Below are positions 1-7,546 of a DNA stretch of 64,000 nucleotides, piece by piece (position 1 is the first letter of the stretch; each line of letters begins with the position of its first letter). Below the pieces are notes generated by a model. That model searched no databases, had not been told where the DNA came from, and saw only the letters and a program-made list of their open reading frames with translations. The DNA is taken from contig CAUJSJ030000037.1 in the NCBI GenBank assembly GCA_963422775.4, forward strand, positions 233,357 through 297,356, written 5' to 3'. The stretch comes from Pelomonas sp963422775 (lineage in GTDB: Bacteria; Pseudomonadota; Gammaproteobacteria; Burkholderiales; Burkholderiaceae_C). The translations under genes were made by a program, and so were the position numbers.

Positions 1-1
1 C

Positions 2-424
2 CTGCCGGCGGCCATCTCGGCACCCGGCGGAACCAAGGTCCTGGAGCGCATCAGCGCTCGCGGTGTGCAGGTCTACGAATGCCGCGCCGACACCGCCGCC
101 TGGCAATTCGTGGCGCCGCAGGCCGCACTGTTCGACGCCGGTGGCGCGCAGATCGGCACGCACGACGCCGGCCCGCACTGGCAGGCCGCGGACGGCAGCC
201 GCGTGCGCGGCGCGGTGGACGCCAAGGCCGATGCCGCCCAGCCCGGCGCCATCCCCTGGCTGCTGTTGTCCGCACGCTCGGTCGGCCCGACCGGGCGTTT
301 CGCCGCGGTGACCGCCATCCAGCGCGTCAATACCCAGGGCGGCACCGCGCCCCAGCGTCCGTGCGAAGCCGGTGCGGTAGAGCGCGTGCCCTACACCGCG
401 GACTATCTGATGCTGGCGTCCTGA
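2..424 (+). CDS. DUF3455 domain protein (5' end missing)
   Basis: The reading frame is open from the left edge of the window and stops at TGA 422-424, so this is the C-terminal ~140 residues of a longer protein. The hallmarks of the DUF3455 family are visible: an early VQVYEC segment, then AGPHWQAADGS, GAIPWLLL and IQRVNTQGG in the usual order, ending in VPYTADYLM. Members are usually small exported proteins of unknown function. The real start and any signal peptide lie outside the window. A GTG at 65 is only an internal codon, because the homology begins before it. Confidence 0.75.
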   Translation: MPAAISAPGGTKVLERISARGVQVYECRADTAAWQFVAPQAALFDAGGAQIGTHDAGPHWQAADGSRVRGAVDAKADAAQPGAIPWLLLSARSVGPTGRFAAVTAIQRVNTQGGTAPQRPCEAGAVERVPYTADYLMLAS

Positions 425-475
425 GCGCTCGCTGGGCGTGGCGACAATGGCCGGCCACTCTGTAGCCGCCACCCC

Positions 476-1150
476 TTGAACGCGACGCTCCTCCAACCAC
501 AGGCCGTCATCCTCGACCTTGACGGCACCCTCGTCGACACGCTGGGCGACTTCGTTGCCGTGCTCTCGCAGGTGCTCGCGGATCTCGGCCTGCCGCCGGT
601 CACGCGCGGCTTCATCGAGCACACCATCGGCCGTGGCAGCGAGCACCTCGTGCGCACGACGCTTGCCGAAGTGCATGCAGACGCGGCGCTGTTCGACCAC
701 GCCTGGGCGCTCTACCAGCAGCACTACGCCGAGCTGAACGGCCAGCATGCGGCTGTCTACCCGGGCGTCGTCGAAGGGCTGGAACAGTTGCGGGCGCTGG
801 GCCTGCCGCTGGCCGTGCTGACCAACAAGCCCGGCGCCCCGGCACGTGAGTTGCTGCGGCGCAAAGGGCTGGACGGCTATTTCTCACACGTTTTCGGCGG
901 CGACGCCTTCGAGCGCAAGAAGCCCGACCCGCTGCCCCTGCTCAAGACCTGCGAGGCCTTGGGGCAGCCGCCTTCAGCGACGTGGATGGTGGGCGACTCC
1001 CGCAACGACGCCGAGGCGGCGCGCGCGGCCGGCTGCCCGCTGGTGCTGATGACCTACGGCTACAACCACGGTGAGGACATCCGCGCCGTGCCGGCCCTGC
1101 AGCACCTGGGCCGGCTGGACGAGATCAGGATCAGCGCCGCGACTTCTTGA
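476..1150 (+). CDS. gph: phosphoglycolate phosphatase, HAD superfamily
   Basis: HAD-superfamily hydrolase of 224 aa, the usual length of Gph. It would dephosphorylate 2-phosphoglycolate in the cytoplasm. Motif I, with the nucleophile and acid Asp14 and Asp16, is in LDLDGTLVDT. Motif II is VLTNKPG near residue 115, the conserved Lys is in ERKKPDP near 148, and motif IV is VGDSRND near 172. The start is the TTG at 476. A gph gene just upstream of trpE is a common Burkholderiales arrangement. The 3' end overlaps the convergent chalcone-isomerase-like gene by 20 bp. Other small-molecule HAD phosphatases look similar, so the exact substrate is inferred from motifs and context. Confidence 0.85.
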   Translation: MNATLLQPQAVILDLDGTLVDTLGDFVAVLSQVLADLGLPPVTRGFIEHTIGRGSEHLVRTTLAEVHADAALFDHAWALYQQHYAELNGQHAAVYPGVVEGLEQLRALGLPLAVLTNKPGAPARELLRRKGLDGYFSHVFGGDAFERKKPDPLPLLKTCEALGQPPSATWMVGDSRNDAEAARAAGCPLVLMTYGYNHGEDIRAVPALQHLGRLDEIRISAATS

Positions 1151-1733
1151 TGCCCAGCAGCGCATCCTTCAGGCCGTCGTCGGCCGGCTTGTCGCCCAGC
1201 CAGATGCGCAGCAGCGCGGTGAAGAACTCGGGCTCCTTGATCGGCTCCGTCATCAGCGGCTTGCCGTTGAGCAGCAGCGTCGAGCCCAGGCCGGGCACGT
1301 AGTCGACCGAGAAGCTGTCGCCGCTGTTCAACTGCTTGCGGCTGGCGAAAACTTCGCTCAGCTTGAGCACGCCGTTGATGCACTTGATGAACTCCTCGCG
1401 CGGCGAGTTGGCCTCCATGCCCTTGGTGAAGAGCTTGCCGAGTTCGTTGCCGTCGATGTCGCGCAGCATTTGGATGTGGATGCGCTTGGGGCCGGGCGCG
1501 CTCAGCACCTCCGGCGTCGTGCCGGCCTTGTGCGTCAGGTACAGGCCCGCCGTGTAGACCTTGACGACGAACTTGTAGCGGATGCCGGCGCCGTTGAGCA
1601 CCAGCTTCTGGCCCGCCAGGTCCATGGCAGTGTCGTACTTCACATTGGCCACTTCGACCGTCTCGGCCCAGGCCGTTGTCGCTCCCCCCAGGGACCCCAC
1701 GGCCACCAGGGCCGCGACGATGAATGCACGCAT
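1131..1733 (-). CDS. chalcone isomerase-like periplasmic protein
   Basis: A 200-aa protein of the bacterial chalcone-isomerase-like family. Residues 1-23 form a signal peptide (MRAFIVAALVAVG, with an AWA site), so the mature protein is probably periplasmic. The body has family features such as GAGIRYKFVVKVYTAGLYL and a C-terminal FFTALLRIWLGDKP segment. Bacterial members generally lack the plant catalytic residues, and their role is unknown. The frame extends 40 codons further upstream, but ATG 1733 is chosen because it begins the signal peptide and has GGAG a few bases before it. The gene is divergent from the trp leader and overlaps the end of gph. Confidence 0.8.
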   Translation of the reverse strand: MRAFIVAALVAVGSLGGATTAWAETVEVANVKYDTAMDLAGQKLVLNGAGIRYKFVVKVYTAGLYLTHKAGTTPEVLSAPGPKRIHIQMLRDIDGNELGKLFTKGMEANSPREEFIKCINGVLKLSEVFASRKQLNSGDSFSVDYVPGLGSTLLLNGKPLMTEPIKEPEFFTALLRIWLGDKPADDGLKDALLGIKKSRR

Positions 1734-1809
1734 GTCTCGCTCCGTTATCGTGCCGCGATGGCGGCATCTTCGTGAGCCGAAGTATGGCGCTACACGGTGA
1801 AAACCCCGC

Positions 1810-1818
1810 TGATACACT
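1810..1818 (+). promoter_or_regulatory. candidate trp promoter, extended -10
   Basis: TGATACACT fits an extended -10 element (TG, one base, TACACT). No convincing -35 box lies 16-18 bp upstream. Transcription from it would start near 1825, only a few bases before the leader ATG at 1828, so the leader mRNA would be nearly leaderless. This is inference from one motif. Confidence 0.35.
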
Positions 1819-1827
1819 GACCGCAAC

Positions 1828-1908
1828 ATGTTCATAACGCGCAAGTACATCACGGGGTCGAGCGACCGGGGAGCCTGGCCCTGGCGTCGCTGGTCAGTCC
1901 TGGCCTGA
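1828..1908 (+). CDS. trpL: trp operon leader peptide (attenuator peptide)
   Basis: A 26-codon frame from ATG 1828 to TGA 1906-1908, about 100 bp before trpE. Its C-terminal part reads GAWPWRRWSVLA, with three Trp codons (1876, 1882, 1891) among six codons. Trp is rare elsewhere, so this clustering just upstream of trpE is the signature of a ribosome-sensing leader peptide. The peptide is followed within ~10 bases by a GC-rich hairpin and TTTT. When charged tRNA-Trp is scarce, stalling at these codons would favour trpE expression. No Shine-Dalgarno is evident, and translation may be nearly leaderless. The frame and codons are read directly; the mechanism is by analogy with known trp attenuators. 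Confidence 0.7.
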   Translation: MFITRKYITGSSDRGAWPWRRWSVLA

Positions 1909-1917
1909 TGCTGCTTG

Positions 1918-1939
1918 GCGCGCCCTGACGCGCAGTTTT
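1918..1939 (+). terminator. candidate trp attenuator terminator
   Basis: GCGCG (1918-1922) pairs with CGCGC (1929-1933) around a CCCTGA loop and is followed by AG and TTTT (1936-1939). An alternative long-range pairing exists: CTTGGCG (1914-1920) with CGCCAAG (about 1968-1975). That pairing would disrupt the short hairpin and could act as an antiterminator. Energies were not computed. Confidence 0.45.
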
Positions 1940-1976
1940 CCGCGTTGCCCGTTCTCCACCGGGCTGCACGCCAAGC

Positions 1977-1997
1977 CCTGAAACTTGTCTTTCAAGG
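1977..1997 (+). promoter_or_regulatory. hairpin covering the trpE ribosome binding site
   Basis: CCTGAAA (1977-1983) can pair with TTTCAAGG (1990-1997), with one bulged A and the loop CTTGTC. The AAGG of the 3' arm is the only Shine-Dalgarno-like sequence before the trpE GTG at 2007. Folding would therefore mask it and could add translational control. Confidence 0.35.
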
Positions 1998-2006
1998 TTT
2001 GACGTC

Positions 2007-3494
2007 GTGATCACCGAACTCGAATTCCAGAGCCTCGCTTCCGAGGGCTACAACCGCATCCCGCTCATCAGCGAGGCCTTCGCGGATCTCGAAACCCCGC
2101 TGTCCCTGTACCTCAAGCTCTGCGCCGGCGCCGGCCAGGGGCGCAACAGCTTTCTGCTGGAGTCCGTCGTCGGCGGCGAGCGCTTCGGACGTTTCTCCTT
2201 CATCGGCCTGCCGGCCCGCACGCTGGTCCGCGCCACCGGCCATCTCACCGAAGTGGTCACCGACGGCAACGTCGTCGAGACGCACGAGGGCAACCCGCTG
2301 GACTTCATCGCCGCCTACCAGGAGCGCATCAAGCCCAGGATCCCGGCCGGCCTGCCGCGCTTCTGCGGCGGCCTGGCCGGCTACTTCGGCTACGAGGCCG
2401 TGCGGGCCATCGAGAAGCGCCTGGACCGTGAGCACAAGGGCGAGTCCCTGGGCACGCCGGACATCGTGCTGCTGCTGTCCGAGGAAGTCGCCGTCATCGA
2501 CAACCTGTCGGGGCGCCTGTACCTCATCGTCTGGGCCGACCCGCGCCAGCCCGAGGCCTACTTCCGCGCCACGAAGAGGCTCTCGCAGCTGCGCGACAAG
2601 CTGACCTACTCCGTCAGCGTGCCACGCGTGACCCGCAGCGAGGCGCACCCGGTGACGCGCGGCTTTGCCAAGGCCGACTACCTGGCCGCCGTCGCCAAGG
2701 CCAAGGAATACATTGCCGCCGGCGACCTGATGCAGGTGCAGGTCGGCCAGCGCATCTCCAAGCCCTACAAGGCCGAGCCTATCGCCCTGTACCGGGCGCT
2801 GCGGGCGCTGAACCCCAGCCCCTACATGTACTTCTACGACCTGGGCGACTTCCAGATCGTCGGCGCCAGCCCCGAGATCCTGGTGCGCGAAGAGCACGCG
2901 GGCGACGGCAGCCGCAAGGTCACGATTCGGCCGCTCGCCGGCACCCGCCCGCGCGGCTCGACGGCGGAGCGCGACCTCGAACTGGAAGCCGAGCTGCAGG
3001 CCGACCCCAAGGAGCGCGCCGAGCACCTGATGCTGATCGACCTGGCTCGCAACGACATCGGCCGCATCGCCCGCGTCGGTAGCGTCAAGGTGACGCAGTC
3101 CTTCGCGGTCGAGCGCTACTCGCACGTGATGCACATCGTCTCCAACGTCGAAGGCGTGCTGCGCCCGGAAGTCGGCCAGCTCGACGTGCTCAAGGCCACC
3201 TTCCCGGCGGGCACGTTGACTGGCGCGCCCAAGGTGCGGGCGATGGAGCTGATCGACGAGCTGGAGCCCGTGCAGCGCGGCATCTACGGCGGCGCCTGCG
3301 GCTACCTGAGCTTTGCCGGCGACATGGACCTGGCGATCGCGATCCGCACCGGCATCATCAAGAACGGCATGCTGTACGTGCAGGCGGCGGCAGGTGTTGT
3401 TGCCGACTCGGTGCCCGAGTTGGAGTGGCAAGAGACTGAAGCGAAAGCGCGCGCTCTGCTGCGCGCTGCCGAGCTGGTTGAGGAGGGATTTTGA
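2007..3494 (+). CDS. trpE: anthranilate synthase component I
   Basis: Component I of anthranilate synthase. It converts chorismate plus ammonia (supplied by TrpG) to anthranilate, the first committed step of tryptophan synthesis. Length is 495 aa, normal for the family. The LLES motif near residues 50-53 belongs to the tryptophan feedback site. The C-terminal chorismate-binding domain contains GDLMQVQVGQR, the SPEILVR segment, RPLAGTRPRG, DLARNDIGR and FPAGTLTGAPKVRAMELI. The start is GTG 2007, with AAGG nine bases upstream inside a possible hairpin. It follows the trp leader and heads the operon with trpG, ltaE, a DinB gene, trpD, trpC and ung. Feedback inhibition is expected from the intact LLES motif. 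Confidence 0.97.
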   Translation: MITELEFQSLASEGYNRIPLISEAFADLETPLSLYLKLCAGAGQGRNSFLLESVVGGERFGRFSFIGLPARTLVRATGHLTEVVTDGNVVETHEGNPLDFIAAYQERIKPRIPAGLPRFCGGLAGYFGYEAVRAIEKRLDREHKGESLGTPDIVLLLSEEVAVIDNLSGRLYLIVWADPRQPEAYFRATKRLSQLRDKLTYSVSVPRVTRSEAHPVTRGFAKADYLAAVAKAKEYIAAGDLMQVQVGQRISKPYKAEPIALYRALRALNPSPYMYFYDLGDFQIVGASPEILVREEHAGDGSRKVTIRPLAGTRPRGSTAERDLELEAELQADPKERAEHLMLIDLARNDIGRIARVGSVKVTQSFAVERYSHVMHIVSNVEGVLRPEVGQLDVLKATFPAGTLTGAPKVRAMELIDELEPVQRGIYGGACGYLSFAGDMDLAIAIRTGIIKNGMLYVQAAAGVVADSVPELEWQETEAKARALLRAAELVEEGF

Positions 3495-3568
3495 TGAGCC
3501 CCCACGTTCACTTCGTTCACTGCCCCCCGAGGGGGCTGGCCTCCCTTGGGACGGCCAGGCGGGAGGCC
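3495..3568. repeat. REP-like palindromic intergenic element
   Basis: The trpE-trpG gap holds two nested palindromic parts. GCCCCC (3522-3527) pairs with GGGGGC (3531-3536) around CGA. GGCCTCCC (3538-3545) pairs with GGGAGGCC (3561-3568). This layout (CACTTCGTTCACTG, then CCCCCCGAGGGGG, then the GGCCTCCC arms) resembles interspersed repeats I associate with Comamonadaceae/Rubrivivax genomes. No second copy was found in this window. The last arm contains the GGGAGG Shine-Dalgarno of trpG. Confidence 0.55.
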
Positions 3569-3570
3569 AC

Positions 3571-4155
3571 ATGCTGCTGATGATCGACAACTACGACAGC
3601 TTCACGTTCAACATCGTCCAGTACTTCGGTGAACTGGGCGCCGACGTGAAGGTGGTGCGCAACGACGAGATCACCGTGGCGGAGATGGCCGCCCTGAACC
3701 CCGACCACATCGTCTTCTCGCCCGGCCCCTGCACGCCCAACGAGGCGGGTGTGTGCGTGGAAGCGATCCAGCACTTCATTGGCAAGAAGCCGCTGCTGGG
3801 CGTGTGCCTGGGCCACCAGGCGATGGGCCAGGCCCTGGGCGGCAAGATCATCCGCGCGCAGCGCCAGATGCACGGCAAGGCCAGCACGATCACGACCGAC
3901 CAGCGCGGCGTCTACACCGGCCTGCCCAAGGACTTCAGCGTCATCCGCTACCACTCCCTCGTCATCGAGGAAGCGAGCTGCCCCGCGGTGCTGGAGATCA
4001 CGTCGCGCAGCGAGGACGGCGAGATCATGGGCGTGCGCCACCGCGAGCTGGCCGGCACGGCCACGCCGCTGGAGGGCGTGCAGTTCCACCCCGAGTCCAT
4101 CCTCAGCGAGCACGGGCACGCCATGCTGCGCAACTTCCTGGAGTTGAGGTCATGA
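3571..4155 (+). CDS. trpG: anthranilate synthase component II (glutamine amidotransferase)
   Basis: Class I glutamine amidotransferase of 194 aa. It hydrolyses glutamine and passes ammonia to TrpE. It begins MLLMIDNYDSFTFN, typical of TrpG/PabA. The nucleophile Cys79 is in GVCLGHQAMGQ, and the catalytic His-Glu pair is in VQFHPESI near the C-terminus. ATG 3571 is preceded by GGGAGG at a good distance. That ribosome site is the 3' arm of a hairpin in the upstream repeat element, so translation may depend on the structure. The stop overlaps the ltaE start (ATGA). The protein may also serve folate synthesis as the PabA partner if no separate pabA exists, which cannot be judged here. Confidence 0.95.
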   Translation: MLLMIDNYDSFTFNIVQYFGELGADVKVVRNDEITVAEMAALNPDHIVFSPGPCTPNEAGVCVEAIQHFIGKKPLLGVCLGHQAMGQALGGKIIRAQRQMHGKASTITTDQRGVYTGLPKDFSVIRYHSLVIEEASCPAVLEITSRSEDGEIMGVRHRELAGTATPLEGVQFHPESILSEHGHAMLRNFLELRS

Positions 4156-5201
4156 GCGATTACGCGCCCGGTTCGGCTGGCAGCGGCGGCGACGCCGTTG
4201 TTGACCTGCGCAGCGACACCGTCACCAAGCCGACGCCGGCCATGCTCGCGGCCATCGCGGCCGCCCAGGTCGGCGACGACGTCTTCGGCGACGACCCGAC
4301 CGTCAACGCACTTCAGGAGCGCGTCGCCGCGCTGCTCGGCAAGGAAGCCGCCCTCTTCATGAGCAGCGGCACGCAGAGCAACCTCTGCGGCCTGCTGGCC
4401 CACTGCGGCCGTGGCGACGAGTACATCGTCGGCCAGCTCGCCCACACCTATCGCTACGAGGGTGGCGGCGCGGCGGTGCTCGGCAGCATCCAGCCCCAGC
4501 CGCTGACCAATCAGGCCGATGGCACGATCAGGCTGGAGGACATCGCCGCCGCCATCAAGCCCGATGACCCGCACTTCGCGCGCACGCGGCTGCTGGCGCT
4601 GGAGAACACCTGGGGCGGCCAGGTGCTGTCCACGCAGTACACCAATGCCGCCTGCGAGCTGGCCCATTCGCGCGGGTTGGCCACGCACCTGGACGGCGCC
4701 CGCCTGTTCAACGCGGCGGTCGCCTCCGGCCGCAGCGTGGCCGACCTGGCGCGGCCCTTCGACTCCGTCTCCATCTGCTTCAGCAAGGGCCTGGGTGCGC
4801 CCATCGGCTCCATGCTCGTCGGCTCACGCCAGCTGATCGCGCGTGCCCACCGCTCGCGCAAGATGCTCGGCGGCGGCCTGCGCCAGGTCGGCCTGCTGGC
4901 GGCGGCCGCCGACCATGCGCTGACCTACCACGTCGAGCGCCTGGCCGACGACCACGCGCTGGCCCGGCGCCTGGCCGAGGGCCTGGCGGCCCTGCCAGGT
5001 GTCACGGTCACGCCACCGCAGACGAATATCGTCTTCGCCCAGGTCAGCGATGGCCGCACGCCGGCGCTGCTGGAACACCTGAAGTCGCGCGGCGTGCTCG
5101 CCACCGGACTGATCGGCCTGCGGTTTGTCACGCACCTCGATGTCGACGCGGCCGGCATCGAGCACGCCATCGCTGCCGCGCGCGAATTCCTGGAAGGGTG
5201 A
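4152..5201 (+). CDS. ltaE: low-specificity L-threonine aldolase
   Basis: PLP-dependent fold-type I aldolase of 349 aa, cleaving L-threonine or L-allo-threonine to glycine and acetaldehyde. It opens with VDLRSDTVTKPT, the family signature. The SSGTQSN segment lies near 71, DGAR with the PLP-contacting Asp near 181-184, and the Schiff-base Lys is K212 in CFSKGLGAPIGS. The ATG overlaps the trpG stop by 4 bp, so it is almost certainly co-transcribed with the trp genes although it has no step in tryptophan synthesis. Related enzymes (phenylserine or beta-hydroxy amino acid aldolases) share these motifs, so substrate range is uncertain. Confidence 0.9.
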   Translation: MSDYAPGSAGSGGDAVVDLRSDTVTKPTPAMLAAIAAAQVGDDVFGDDPTVNALQERVAALLGKEAALFMSSGTQSNLCGLLAHCGRGDEYIVGQLAHTYRYEGGGAAVLGSIQPQPLTNQADGTIRLEDIAAAIKPDDPHFARTRLLALENTWGGQVLSTQYTNAACELAHSRGLATHLDGARLFNAAVASGRSVADLARPFDSVSICFSKGLGAPIGSMLVGSRQLIARAHRSRKMLGGGLRQVGLLAAAADHALTYHVERLADDHALARRLAEGLAALPGVTVTPPQTNIVFAQVSDGRTPALLEHLKSRGVLATGLIGLRFVTHLDVDAAGIEHAIAAAREFLEG

Positions 5202-5203
5202 CC

Positions 5204-5716
5204 ATGTCGACATCGACGCTGCTGACCTCGCTGTACGAACAGAAGGCCGCGATCAATCGCGAGCTGTTTGCGGAGATGGCCAAGGTCCACGCGCAGGCCC
5301 ACCCGGAGCGCCGCCACCTGGCGATCCGCATCCTCAACCACATCCACGTGGCGGACCAGATCTTCTCGGCGCACCTGCGCGGGGAGCCGCACGGCTTTGC
5401 CGCGACCAACACCGAGGCGACGCCGACGCTGGATGAGCTGCGCGTATCGGTCGAGCGCGTGGACGGCTGGTACCTCGACCACATCCGCGGCTTGCGGCCC
5501 GAGCAGTTCGGGGAGGCGTTGAGCTTTCGCTTCACCGACGGCGACACCGGCCGCATGAGCCGCGAGGAAATCCTGGCCCACGTCATTCACCATGGCAGCT
5601 ACCACCGCGGCGCGGTCGGCATGCTGATGCGCCAGTCCGACGTGCCGCCGCCGCGCGACCTGCTGACCCGTTACCTGCACCAACACGAGCCCGAGCGCCG
5701 TTTGTCCGAGGTTTGA
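5204..5716 (+). CDS. DinB-family metal-binding protein
   Basis: A 170-aa four-helix-bundle protein of the DinB family. Candidate metal-ligand histidines lie in LNHIHVADQ near residue 46 and in the C-terminal VIHHGSYHRGAVG segment. Many family members are thiol-dependent transferases or have unknown roles. ATG 5204 is favoured because GGAAGGG precedes it at good spacing; a GTG at 5198 is in frame but has no better site. The gene lies 2 bases after ltaE and 1 base before trpD, so it sits inside the trp operon. Its relation to tryptophan synthesis is unknown. Confidence 0.8.
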   Translation: MSTSTLLTSLYEQKAAINRELFAEMAKVHAQAHPERRHLAIRILNHIHVADQIFSAHLRGEPHGFAATNTEATPTLDELRVSVERVDGWYLDHIRGLRPEQFGEALSFRFTDGDTGRMSREEILAHVIHHGSYHRGAVGMLMRQSDVPPPRDLLTRYLHQHEPERRLSEV

Positions 5717-5717
5717 C

Positions 5718-6755
5718 ATGCCCATCACCGACACCGAAGCCCTGACCCGCGTCATTGAGCACCGCGAGATCTTCCACGACGAGATGCTGACGCTGATGCG
5801 CCGCATTATGGCCGGCGAGATGTCGCCCGTCATCGCCGCCGCGCTGCTGACCGGCCTGCGCGTGAAGAAGGAAACCATCGGCGAGATCACCGCCGCCGCG
5901 CAGGTCATGCGCGAGCTGTCCAACAAGGTGCCGTTGGGGCCGCTGCCGCATCTGGTGGACGTCGTCGGCACGGGCGGCGATGGCGCGCACAGCTTCAACA
6001 TCTCCACCTGCTCGATGTTTGTCGCCGCCGCGGCCGGCGCCCAGGTGGCCAAGCACGGCAACCGCAGTGTGAGCAGCAAGACCGGCAGTGCCGACGTGCT
6101 GGAGGCGCTGGGCGCCAACATCCAGCTGACGCCCCGCCAGGTGGCCGCCTCGGTGGACGAATGCGGCATCGGCTTCATGTTCGCGCCCAACCACCACCCG
6201 GCGATGAAGAACATCGCGCCGGTGCGTCGTGAGCTGGGCGTGCGCACCATCTTCAACATCCTCGGGCCCCTGACCAACCCGGCCGGCGCGCCCAACATCC
6301 TGATGGGTGTCTTTCACCCCGACCTCGTCGGCATCCAGGTGCGCGTGCTGCAGCGGCTGGGCGCCGAGCACGCCCTCGTCGTCTACGGCAAGGACGGCAT
6401 GGACGAGATCTCGCTGGGCGCGACGACGCTGGTGGGCGAACTCAAGGACGGCGCGGTGCGCGAGTACGAGATCCATCCGGAGGACTTCGGCATGGCCATG
6501 GCCAGCAACCGCAGCCTGAAGGTGGAAGGCCCGGAGCAGTCGCGCGTGATGCTGCTCGGCGTGCTGGACGGTGTGCCCGGCCCGGCGCGCGACATCGTGC
6601 TGCTGAACGCCGGTGCGACGCTGTACGCCGCCAACGTGGCGCCGACGCTGGCCGACGGCATCGCCCGCGCCCGCGTGGTGCTGGACAGCGGTGCGGCGCG
6701 CGCTAAGCTCGACGCCTTCGTCAAGGCTACCCAAGGCCTGGGAGCGAAGGTGTGA
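5718..6755 (+). CDS. trpD: anthranilate phosphoribosyltransferase
   Basis: TrpD, 345 aa, transfers phosphoribose from PRPP to anthranilate. It has the N-terminal helical domain (EHREIFHDEML), then the PRPP-binding glycine loop VGTGGDGAHSFNIST near residues 83-97. KHGNRSVSSKTGSADVLEALG follows within the same domain, with PNHHPAMKN, and LGPLTNPAG later. Length and motif order are normal. It starts directly after the DinB gene and its stop overlaps the trpC GTG. It is the second catalytic step encoded in this operon; trpF, trpB and trpA are not in the window. Confidence 0.97.
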   Translation: MPITDTEALTRVIEHREIFHDEMLTLMRRIMAGEMSPVIAAALLTGLRVKKETIGEITAAAQVMRELSNKVPLGPLPHLVDVVGTGGDGAHSFNISTCSMFVAAAAGAQVAKHGNRSVSSKTGSADVLEALGANIQLTPRQVAASVDECGIGFMFAPNHHPAMKNIAPVRRELGVRTIFNILGPLTNPAGAPNILMGVFHPDLVGIQVRVLQRLGAEHALVVYGKDGMDEISLGATTLVGELKDGAVREYEIHPEDFGMAMASNRSLKVEGPEQSRVMLLGVLDGVPGPARDIVLLNAGATLYAANVAPTLADGIARARVVLDSGAARAKLDAFVKATQGLGAKV

Positions 6756-7546
6756 GCAGTGACATCCTGAACCGCATCGTCGAGGTCAAGTGGGAAGAGA
6801 TCTCGGCGGCGAAGCTCAAGCGATCGCTGGCTTCGCAGCGTGAAGAGGCCGAAGCCCGCAAGCTGGAGCGCCTGGGCTTCGAGCGCTCGCTGCGCGCCGC
6901 CATCGCCGCGGGCCGTGCAGCCGTCATCGCCGAGATCAAGAAGGCCAGCCCCAGCAAGGGCGTGCTGCGCGAGGACTTCCAGCCCGCCGTGATCGCCGAG
7001 ACCTATGCCCGCAACGGCGCGGCTGCCTTGAGCGTGCTGACCGACGAGCGCTTCTTCCAAGGCTCCGTCGCCTACCTGCAGGCGGCCCGCGCCGCCTGCG
7101 AGCTGCCGGTGCTGCGCAAGGACTTCATGGTGGACGAGTACCAGGTCATGGAAGCCGGCGCGATGGGCGCCGACTGCATCCTGCTGATCGCCGCCTGCCT
7201 GGCCGATTCGCAGATGGCCGACCTCGAAGCGGCGGCCCACGCGCTCGGCCTCGATGTGCTGGTGGAGGTGCACGACGGTGACGAGCTGGACCGCGCCCTC
7301 AAGCTGAAGACGCCGCTGGTCGGCATCAACAACCGCAACCTGCGCACCTTCGACGTGACGCTGGACACGACGCTCGGCCTGCTGCCTCGCGTGCCGGCCG
7401 ACCGGCTGCTGGTGACCGAGTCCGGCATCCTCGGCGCGGCCGACGTGAAGCGCATGCGTGACGCCAATGTCAACGCCTTCCTCGTCGGCGAGGCTTTCAT
7501 GCGCGCGCCGGACCCGGGCGCGGCGCTGGCCACGCTGTTCGGATGA
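6752..7546 (+). CDS. trpC: indole-3-glycerol-phosphate synthase
   Basis: TrpC, 264 aa, single-function (not fused to TrpF). It closes the ring of CdRP to form indole-3-glycerol phosphate. TIM-barrel motifs are present: EIKKASPSKG at 61-70, LRKDFMVDEYQ near 125, LVEVHD, GINNRNLRTF and the C-terminal ESGI segment. The start is GTG 6752, overlapping the trpD stop (GTGA). The stop overlaps the ung ATG, indicating continued translation coupling through the operon. Confidence 0.97.
   Translation: MSSDILNRIVEVKWEEISAAKLKRSLASQREEAEARKLERLGFERSLRAAIAAGRAAVIAEIKKASPSKGVLREDFQPAVIAETYARNGAAALSVLTDERFFQGSVAYLQAARAACELPVLRKDFMVDEYQVMEAGAMGADCILLIAACLADSQMADLEAAAHALGLDVLVEVHDGDELDRALKLKTPLVGINNRNLRTFDVTLDTTLGLLPRVPADRLLVTESGILGAADVKRMRDANVNAFLVGEAFMRAPDPGAALATLFG

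Noticed and set aside
1908..1928. Six-codon frame MLLGAP as an alternative leader peptide
   Set aside because: It has no Trp codon. The 1828-1908 frame explains the region better.
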